Below, in pieces: positions 7,561-12,562 of a stretch of DNA of 12,562 nucleotides; positions within the stretch are counted from its first letter, which is position 1, and the number at the start of each line of letters is the position of its first letter. Position numbers and translations under genes: made by a program. The notes below the pieces were generated by a model. It was given only the letters and a program-made list of their open reading frames with translations, was not told where the DNA came from and ran no database searches. Source of the DNA: Prevotella sp. (GTDB lineage Bacteria; Bacteroidota; Bacteroidia; Bacteroidales; Bacteroidaceae); contig JAFRQC010000130.1 in NCBI GenBank assembly GCA_017428805.1, positions 1 to 12,562 on the forward strand, in the 5' to 3' direction.

Positions 7561-7592
7561 CAAAGATAAGCATAATTTTCCAAGCCACCAAA
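7561..7592 (-). promoter_or_regulatory. Promoter of the lipoprotein B-phosphatase operon
   Basis: On the minus strand TATCTTTG (7568-7561) is the -7 box and TTTG (7592-7589) the -33 box, separated by exactly 20 bp. The leader to the ATG at 7528 is nearly identical to that of lipoprotein A. Confidence 0.84.
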
Positions 7593-7616
7593 CTTAAAAG
7601 CCTCAAATTTCAACTC

Positions 7617-7650
7617 TTTGCATATTTTGGAACAATTTTTGCATATTTTG
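7617..7650 (-). repeat. Two perfect phased direct repeats upstream of the lipoprotein B promoter
   Basis: TTTGCATATTTTG occurs identically at 7617-7629 and 7638-7650 on the plus strand, with starts 21 bp apart. The proximal copy is 24 bp from the -33 box. This is the cleanest instance of the element also found at 1181-1214 and 2410-2465. Confidence 0.78.
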
Positions 7651-7739
7651 CAAGTCGGACACCAGATTACACTGCCGCTATAACCCACGAGGCTGCATAG
7701 CTCATCTTCAAACTCCAAAAAAGGTTAGTCCAAAGTCCA

Positions 7740-7800
7740 AGAAAGGTGCATAGTTTCTATGAGAAAGGAGGCACCTTTCTCCGAAATTCTCTCGAGAATT
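7740..7800. repeat. Cluster of inverted repeats with mutually exclusive stems
   Basis: AGAAAGGTGC (7740-7749) pairs perfectly with GCACCTTTCT (7771-7780). Its loop contains CATAG-TTT-CTATG (7749-7761). The right arm can instead form GAGAAAGG (7761-7768) with CCTTTCTC (7774-7781). A third hairpin, AATTCTC-TC-GAGAATT, sits at 7785-7800. No reading frame or T-tract explains them. The first pairings exclude each other if transcribed; whether they are is unknown. Confidence 0.6.
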
Positions 7801-7802
7801 CA

Positions 7803-7846
7803 GGAGTTTCCCCTAAGGAAAGTGGGAGTTTCCCCTAAGGAAAGTC
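7803..7846. repeat. Tandem 22-bp repeat, two copies, each with an inner palindrome
   Basis: The 22-bp unit at 7803-7824 recurs at 7825-7846 with only the last base changed. Each unit contains TTTCC-CCTAA-GGAAA, an inverted repeat. It directly follows the hairpin cluster at 7740-7800. Confidence 0.75.
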
Positions 7847-7936
7847 CGGGTTTACATAGCCCAAAGTCTCGGCATGCTGACTGACATATTCTGAAGCCTG
7901 ATCATCATCGTTTTTGAGATGGTAACTCGTTTTAAC

Positions 7937-8255
7937 GTCATCTCTCCCTTTCTATGAGCAAAAGTCCTTTATTTAAAGGTGTTTTGAGAAAATTATCTCT
8001 CCCTTCATCCTTCCCATATCTCTCCCATTATCCCTCCCGTCAAGTATCCTTCTTGATCCGTCAGTTGCATACCTTATCATTCTATAAGGAGCACTCGCAT
8101 GTGGCCTACTACGAGTTGGTGCCGCTTTATGCTACCTGAGTGTCATGGGAGAGATGACGGGAGAGATTTGGGAGAGATTTGGGAGGGATGAAAAGCATCT
8201 CTCCCATCCCTGTTCCCCCTTGTATAAAGGGGGGTTCAAGAATCATGGGAGAGAT
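7937..8255. repeat. Interspersed ATCTCTCCC / GGGAGAGAT inverted-repeat block, MITE-like
   Basis: Many copies of a 9-bp word occur in both orientations. GTCATCTCTCCC (7937-7948) is the exact reverse complement of 8147-8158. A longer imperfect pair, 8004-8042 against 8155-8192, runs about 38 bp with few mismatches and encloses about 112 bp. A third hairpin pairs ATCTCTCCCAT (8197-8207) with ATGGGAGAGAT (8245-8255) and holds an inner CCCCCTT/AAGGGGG stem (8215-8233). CCTTTA-TT-TAAAGG lies near 7968-7981. No transposase is present. It could be a small non-autonomous mobile element or a dispersed genus-specific repeat. Confidence 0.65.
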
Positions 8256-8279
8256 AATCCTTTGCAGCTTTTTTGCGTG

Positions 8280-8287
8280 CAAAAGTA
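8280..8287 (-). promoter_or_regulatory. Orphan -7 box reading into the inverted-repeat block
   Basis: TACTTTTG on the minus strand (8287-8280), followed by C, fits the TAnnTTTG consensus, but no -33 TTTG lies about 20 bp upstream. No coding gene follows before 7528; what follows is the structured repeat block. It may be a chance match or the start of a non-coding transcript. Confidence 0.3.
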
Positions 8288-8392
8288 CAACAATTTGGGG
8301 AATTAGTGGCATTATCGCCTCATCTTTTTATATTTATTGGCTAAATGATAGTGGGGCACGGGGACAAACAATTCTCTCTTTTCTTAACAAAT

Positions 8393-8425
8393 TGCCCCAC
8401 TGCCCTTGGAGAAAAGCAGTGAGGC
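8393..8425 (-). terminator. Candidate terminator hairpin after the amidohydrolase gene
   Basis: On the minus strand GCCTCACTGC (8425-8416) pairs with GCAGTGGGGC (8403-8394): ten pairs with one G-U, and a 12-nt loop. It begins 26 bp past the stop codon at 8452. Only a weak AATTTGTT follows, so termination may be inefficient. AGTGGGGCA (8401-8393) can also pair with TGCCCCACT (8358-8350), an alternative structure. Confidence 0.5.
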
Positions 8426-8451
8426 TAAAATAATGAATTACTTGTCTGTTC

Positions 8452-10089
8452 TTATGACTTGAAGACCTCTTCACCGTCAACGATGGTGGCGATGAGATTG
8501 GCCTGGGCGACCTTTTCGATGTCGTCGTGCAGGAAGTCGCAGTCGAATACCGTCATGTTAGCGATCTTGCCGAACTCGATGGAACCCATGCGATGCTCCT
8601 GATGGAACTGCCGGGCCACGTTGATGGTCATGGCGCGCAGCGACTGCTCACGGGTGATGGCTTCCTTGAGGTTGCGCGGAGAGGTTGCGCCGCCAGTCAC
8701 TTCCTTTGGATAGTCGCGCTTCTCAGCCGTATAAATGCTGAGTTTGATATCCATCATCGGTGAAACGGGATAGTCGGAGTGGAACACCACGTTGGCACCC
8801 GCATCATAGAACGACTTGATGGGATAAGCCTCGTCTGCCAGCTGCTGACCCACATAAGCGACTTCCTGTTCATAAATGGGAGAACCCTTACATGTCCACA
8901 GTGGCGGAACAGCAGGAACGGAACCGGTCTCTGCCATGCGGCGGACATCCTCGTCGGTGACGAAGTGCAGATGTGCCAGCACGTTGCGCTGTTCCTTGTC
9001 GCCTGTGATCTTCTCGGCATCCTCGATACATCCCAGCATGTAGTGGGTGGCACCGCCGCCCTCGGAGTGGACGTGTACGGACATGCCTTCCTTGTCGGCC
9101 TCAACGATCAGCTCCACCATCTTGTCGTGGTCGTTGAAGCGCTCTGCGCCGTGATAGCCGGGCTGATCGAGGTAGTCCTGGTTCTGCCAGCCCGTATGTG
9201 CCTCCGTCACACCGTCGAGGAAAGCCTTGGGGCCGATGATATGGAAATACTCACCGCTCATCTCCGCACGCTCTGCGGCAATGCGGGCTATCTCAGCCTT
9301 GGGGTCGGCAATATTGTCAGTCACATACATATAGGCGTAGGTGCGCAGTTTCAGCCTGCCTTCCTCCTCCAGCTCATGGTAGGCCTTGGGAGCATTCTTG
9401 TTGACAACCTCCACGCCGGCATCACCGACGGCAGTAAAGCCGCTGCTGAGGGCCATATCCTGCCAGGCGAGCAGATATTCCTTGATATCCTCTACGGTAG
9501 CGGGGAGCTTCGGAACGATCTCGAATACGGGGCCTTCACAGATGTAGCCGTCGGGTTCACCGTTCTGATCTACATGTACGAGGTCGTAGCCCCATTTCTT
9601 AGCATAGGCCGCATCGATGCCGGCCCATTCCAGTGCCTTGGTGTTGAGCAGCATCGAATGTCCGCCGCCTGTCTGCATGAGCAGCGGCTTGTCGGAGCAG
9701 ATCTCGTCGAGATAGGCCTTGCTGACATATTCCTCATTTTCCACCCATCCTGCGGCTACATAGAAACCACGCTGCGGGTTCTTCGCAATGAATGCCTTGA
9801 TGATGTTACGATATCTTGCATAGTCGGTGGTCAGCCCTCCCTCCATCAGGTTTGCCTGTCCGACGGCGCGGTAACCGGCCAAGTGGCCGTGACAATGGGA
9901 CTCCATAAAGCCCGGATAGATGAAGTTGTCACCATAGTCCAACACCTGCGTGCCCTTACAAGCGAGCTTTTTCACTTCCTCTGCGCTGCCGACATAGGCA
10001 AACACGCCGTCCTTCACCAATGCAGCCTTGGCAAAGGGCCGCTTCTCATCCATCGTGATGATGTTGCCGAAAATAATCGTCTGTTTCAT
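8452..10089 (-). CDS. YtcJ-like amidohydrolase (Amidohydro_3 family)
   Basis: The 545-residue enzyme has no signal peptide and should be cytoplasmic. Metal-dependent hydrolase motifs appear in order: GNIITMDEKRPFA at the N-terminal sandwich, PGFMESHCHGH with His65 and His67, GPKAFLDG near 285 with a lysine in the place of the usual bridging carboxylated lysine, MSVHVHSEGG near 335-343, LAHLHFVTDEDV near 370-380, FHSDYPVSPM with the catalytic Asp near 438, and a C-terminal sandwich ending IVDGEEVF. Length and motif order fit the YtcJ-like branch of Amidohydro_3, which hydrolyses amides or related C-N bonds of small molecules; the natural substrate is usually unknown. It is last gene of the apparent four-gene run, 29 bp after the M15-type peptidase gene, and is followed by a possible terminator. 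Confidence 0.9.
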   Translation of the reverse strand: MKQTIIFGNIITMDEKRPFAKAALVKDGVFAYVGSAEEVKKLACKGTQVLDYGDNFIYPGFMESHCHGHLAGYRAVGQANLMEGGLTTDYARYRNIIKAFIAKNPQRGFYVAAGWVENEEYVSKAYLDEICSDKPLLMQTGGGHSMLLNTKALEWAGIDAAYAKKWGYDLVHVDQNGEPDGYICEGPVFEIVPKLPATVEDIKEYLLAWQDMALSSGFTAVGDAGVEVVNKNAPKAYHELEEEGRLKLRTYAYMYVTDNIADPKAEIARIAAERAEMSGEYFHIIGPKAFLDGVTEAHTGWQNQDYLDQPGYHGAERFNDHDKMVELIVEADKEGMSVHVHSEGGGATHYMLGCIEDAEKITGDKEQRNVLAHLHFVTDEDVRRMAETGSVPAVPPLWTCKGSPIYEQEVAYVGQQLADEAYPIKSFYDAGANVVFHSDYPVSPMMDIKLSIYTAEKRDYPKEVTGGATSPRNLKEAITREQSLRAMTINVARQFHQEHRMGSIEFGKIANMTVFDCDFLHDDIEKVAQANLIATIVDGEEVFKS

Positions 10090-10118
10090 CCTGCAATTTC
10101 TTTTTAAATTGTTTATAA

Positions 10119-10856
10119 TTACTCTATTAACTCAAAATGCTGGTAATCCTTGCGGGTGGTCCAGTCACCGCCCCAGTCGAAGCCGGCCTCGGTGAAGAGG
10201 CGGAAGCAGAGGTCGTCATGGTCTATCTTGTAGGGGAAGTTCCAATCGCGATTGCAATAGGCCTCGGCGGTGGCGGGCTGGATGAAGAGCGAGCCATCGT
10301 CGCGTACCTTATAATAAGGATTATAGAGCGTGTTGATGTCGATGGCCAGTCCGCGGGCATGCTTCGACAGGTTGGTGCTTCCGGCGATGGTGCGGTAGCA
10401 GAAGCACGACGAGTTGTTGTCGCGCATCTGCGTCTCGTCGTCAGCGTCATAGACATCAGGCAGCAGCATGCGCTGGATGGGGTACTTCGCATCGAACAGC
10501 TGGCGCAGGATACGGGCCACGCAGTCGGCAATCTGCTTGTTGCACACCATCTCGCCAATGTGCATCTGGTTGTCGTAGTCCCAGTGCAGGGCCCGTATGT
10601 GGCGCAGGTCATCGCGGCCTATATAGGGATTCTCCTTGTAGGTCTTGCCCTGCATGCGCTGCCATACGCCATCGGGGATGGGCTCCGCGGCGAAGCACTT
10701 GTCGATGCCTCCGTAGGCTGCAACGGCTTCGGCGCTGACGGTCTTTCCCGCCAGCCATTCCGTGAGTGTCGTTGTGTCGGGCGGCGTACTATTGTCGTTG
10801 TTGCCGCACGATGTGAGCATGATGGTGCAAAGCACCAGGCATATCAGTTTTCTCAT
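10119..10856 (-). CDS. M15-family peptidase lipoprotein (D-Ala-D-Ala carboxypeptidase-like)
   Basis: The 245-residue lipoprotein has lipobox LTSC (Cys17) followed by GNNDNST. The C-terminal half carries the M15 zinc-peptidase signature: SKHARGLAIDINTLYNPYY (His166 and Asp173 as zinc ligands) and GGDWTTRKDYQHFE (Asp237 as likely catalytic acid, His240 as third ligand). Family members cut peptidoglycan stem peptides, as D,D-carboxypeptidases or L-Ala-D-Glu endopeptidases. All key residues are present, so it should be active in the periplasm. The start lies 3 bp past the stop codon of the preceding lipoprotein gene, so co-transcription is very likely. Its exact bond specificity cannot be read from sequence. 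Confidence 0.87.
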   Translation of the reverse strand: MRKLICLVLCTIMLTSCGNNDNSTPPDTTTLTEWLAGKTVSAEAVAAYGGIDKCFAAEPIPDGVWQRMQGKTYKENPYIGRDDLRHIRALHWDYDNQMHIGEMVCNKQIADCVARILRQLFDAKYPIQRMLLPDVYDADDETQMRDNNSSCFCYRTIAGSTNLSKHARGLAIDINTLYNPYYKVRDDGSLFIQPATAEAYCNRDWNFPYKIDHDDLCFRLFTEAGFDWGGDWTTRKDYQHFELIE

Positions 10857-10859
10857 ACT

Positions 10860-11702
10860 TTAGTCTCTCTCCCTGGTGAGTTTCTTCGTGATGTCGACGC
10901 CGTTCACGCTGATGGTGTGCGATTGGTAAGTATCATGCGTGATGGTCCAGAACTTATAGGAGTTGTTCGCTACGTTGAATTTGATTTCGAGATCAAAATC
11001 ACTGGCGGTCCAGTCTTTAGCAGAGAAGAAGAGTATGCCGCCCTCCGACGTCAGGGATGCTCTGACATATTCGGTATCAGGACCATTGATGTCGCAGGAG
11101 AACGTTCCTCCATTATTGATGAAGGTGAAGACGGTTGTATTATTGTTCCACTTGTAGGTAATCACCACCTTCGAGCCCTTCACGAGAGCATCGGCCAGGG
11201 TAACACCATCCGATACATCCTTCAGCAGATTGGTAATCTCCACATTGGAAACCTTCATCTTGAAGCCCGTCACCTTGATATCCGAGTCGCCGGGAATCAC
11301 CTCCACGGTGCTCTGATTGATGTCTAAGATAGCGGTAAATATGAGTTTGGAGGTCTTCTTCTCATTCACGTAGAACCTCAGCAGGCCGTTGGCCTTGTCT
11401 TGTTCCATCAAGAAGGTGCAATCTTCCGCCGCAATGACCGGATCATCGCCACGCGTCCACGCCACCCTGTCAACATCCAGCAGCTCGTAGGTGTCGCCCA
11501 CCCGCAGGAAGGCCACGTAGAACTCCTCGCCGTTCAGGTTGAAAGTGAAAGCTACTATCGTGCCGTCCTTCAGGGCATCCTCGAGCGTGACCTCCGGCTC
11601 AGCGGGATTGTCGTCCTTGGCACAAGACGACAGGCTACTGCCTCCGATGACTATCGTCATCAGAAGCAGCATGCTATACAGGTAATTCTTGATTGTTTTC
11701 AT
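10860..11702 (-). CDS. Hypothetical lipoprotein with an internal duplication
   Basis: The 280-residue lipoprotein has lipobox SLSSC (Cys27) followed by AKDDNPAEPE. I do not recognise the family. Two similar segments of about 80-100 residues are visible: one starts VTLEDALKDGTIVAFTFNLN (about 36-55), the other VTLADALVKGSKVVITYKWN (about 184-203). Both continue with short beta-strand-like stretches (EEFYVAFLRVGDTYEL and TTVFTFINNGGTFSC). This suggests a duplicated beta-sandwich or lipocalin-like domain, which is inference. The start was placed at 11702 and not at the in-frame ATG at 11744, because 11702 begins a proper signal peptide and 11744 overlaps the neighbouring gene. It lies directly before the M15-type peptidase gene (3-bp gap) and may be a partner or cell-envelope binding protein for it. 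Confidence 0.78.
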   Translation of the reverse strand: MKTIKNYLYSMLLLMTIVIGGSSLSSCAKDDNPAEPEVTLEDALKDGTIVAFTFNLNGEEFYVAFLRVGDTYELLDVDRVAWTRGDDPVIAAEDCTFLMEQDKANGLLRFYVNEKKTSKLIFTAILDINQSTVEVIPGDSDIKVTGFKMKVSNVEITNLLKDVSDGVTLADALVKGSKVVITYKWNNNTTVFTFINNGGTFSCDINGPDTEYVRASLTSEGGILFFSAKDWTASDFDLEIKFNVANNSYKFWTITHDTYQSHTISVNGVDITKKLTRERD

Positions 11703-11731
11703 ATTCGTTAATGTTTTAATTAGTAGCGCAA

Positions 11732-12562
11732 TTATAAGTGCCACGCGACGATCGCAGCGTAGAAACGTTCCGGACCATCGTATTCATTCCACTTATAGTC
11801 ATCGGTAAGGCATTCTATATCAATATAGTCATGAGTCTGATGATCCCACGTTACATTATATATTCTAAGAGGCCCCCAATCAACAGGTCTCAACTTTCCA
11901 AGGTAATCAAAAAAGAACTCCGCTCCATTTTTAGCATTCTTATCACTGTTCCACAACATCAGAGTTGGTTTTGATCCCGGTTTGTGAGTACAGACCGCAC
12001 CGCCTGAATACTGATGACCATCTATCAATGCATTAACCCATGATGTACCATAATATTTTAGGATGGCATCCATCTTAAACCTGGGAATCAGTTTTTTCCT
12101 CACTTCTGCCGGATTAGAGATATTGATCTTCCCTGCCTCATGCCACCTCGGCATATAGATAGCATCGCTACCGTAACGTCTCGGATCTGGAGCATCGCCA
12201 CTATATTTATACTCCTGCAACTCTTTGTGCATCGCGAAGCGGGCACCGTGAATCTGGCAGACGAGGAACTTGTTGGGGTTGGAGACGCTAAACTCGTTGA
12301 AACCCAGTAATTTTGTCGTGTAACTACTGTAGATATTGTAGAGTCCTTCCTTCTCGACGTCCGACAGACCACCATAGGTGGCGTAGAGAGTGATCATGAA
12401 TAGGCACTTGGCAATCATGGTCAGGTCGTAGGCGCGATAGGCCTGGCGGTCGCCTATGCCCAGATGCTCCCAGGGATACTTGTCGAAGGTCAGTCCGTCG
12501 TAGATGCGGTCCATACCTGTGCCGTAAGTGGAATGCTGCACGGTGGTGATGTACTTCATATA
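11732..12562 (-). CDS. Unrecognised protein, C-terminal 277 codons (runs off the window)
   Basis: The frame is open to the right edge, so the Met at 12559 need not be the start. I do not recognise the family. The visible part is rich in Tyr and Trp (YKYSGDAPDPRRYGSD, IYMPRWHEAG, YKWNEYDGPERFYAAIVAWHL). It includes one moderately hydrophobic helix-like stretch (AYDLTMIAKCLFMITLYATYGG) and a conserved-looking FLVCQIHGARFAMHKELQEY. No catalytic motif I can name is present. The C-terminal half is visibly more AT-rich than the part near the edge and than the downstream genes. It ends 29 bp before the duplicated lipoprotein gene, in the same direction and with no promoter box between, so it is probably part of that operon. 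Confidence 0.7.
   Translation of the reverse strand, partial: YMKYITTVQHSTYGTGMDRIYDGLTFDKYPWEHLGIGDRQAYRAYDLTMIAKCLFMITLYATYGGLSDVEKEGLYNIYSSYTTKLLGFNEFSVSNPNKFLVCQIHGARFAMHKELQEYKYSGDAPDPRRYGSDAIYMPRWHEAGKINISNPAEVRKKLIPRFKMDAILKYYGTSWVNALIDGHQYSGGAVCTHKPGSKPTLMLWNSDKNAKNGAEFFFDYLGKLRPVDWGPLRIYNVTWDHQTHDYIDIECLTDDYKWNEYDGPERFYAAIVAWHL

Noticed and set aside
7803..7846. CRISPR array
   Set aside because: Only two directly adjacent 22-bp units with no spacer between them.
7954..8139. 61-codon plus-strand frame within the inverted-repeat block
   Set aside because: Much of it translates the repeat words. The 8092-8139 part looks coding-like but is too short to support a gene.
8127..8312. 61-codon minus-strand frame within the repeat block
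   Set aside because: Composed mostly of repeat sequence; its start lies upstream of the only nearby promoter-like box.
8779..10107. 442-codon open frame on the plus strand opposite the amidohydrolase
   Set aside because: The minus-strand frame has a complete set of amidohydrolase motifs; the antisense frame has none and is a shadow of codon bias.
10137..11327. 396-codon plus-strand frame opposite the M15-type peptidase and lipoprotein genes
   Set aside because: It spans two well-supported opposite genes and shows no signal peptide or motif of its own.
11703..11744. Upstream in-frame ATG for the duplicated-domain lipoprotein
   Set aside because: It would overlap the neighbouring gene and precede a well-formed signal peptide that starts at 11702.

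Overview
The window looks like a piece of a Bacteroidales chromosome, most probably Prevotella or a close relative. The grounds are Bacteroidetes-type promoters (TTTG/TTG, about 20 bp, TAnnTTTG) with no Shine-Dalgarno sequences, many lipoproteins whose lipobox is followed by Asp/Asn/Ser/Pro-rich stretches, and family content typical of that order. The genus is inferred; no rRNA or other marker gene is present. No tRNA, rRNA, CRISPR array or transposase gene was seen.

Layout. Positions 1-1103 (minus) hold the start of a peptide/bacteriocin-type exporter: an HlyD-like adaptor and the first 84 codons of an ABC permease/ATPase, overlapping by 4 bp. Positions 1316-2320 (minus) encode lipoprotein A, with a DUF1566/FISUMP-like C-terminus, followed by a very good hairpin terminator. 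Positions 2616-3788 (plus) encode a lipoprotein tyrosine-phosphatase-like enzyme. Positions 7528-3799 (minus) form a two-gene operon: lipoprotein B, which has the same N-terminal module as lipoprotein A but a lipase-like alpha/beta hydrolase C-terminus, then a TPR/transmembrane/SpoIIE-type PP2C phosphatase. Positions 7651-8451 contain no convincing gene but are dense in tandem and inverted repeats. Positions 12562-8452 (minus) look like one operon: an unrecognised protein running off the window, a lipoprotein with an internal duplication, an M15-type peptidase lipoprotein and a YtcJ-like amidohydrolase.

The most striking signal is regulatory. The exporter operon, lipoprotein A and the lipoprotein B operon have promoters with the same geometry: a TAnnTTTG box, exactly 20 bp, a (C/T)TTG box, exactly 24 bp, then a 13-bp element close to CAAAATATGCAAA repeated two or three times at 21-22 bp (two helical turns). 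This suggests one regulon joining a secretion system to a family of modular surface lipoproteins and a phosphatase signalling protein. Direct repeats at 21 bp are the usual spacing for LytTR-type regulators, but the regulator is not in the window and that assignment is inference.

Lipoproteins A and B also share their 5' leader and about 77% of their first 94 residues, then carry unrelated C-terminal domains, which points to duplication of a promoter-plus-N-terminus cassette with different effector domains attached.
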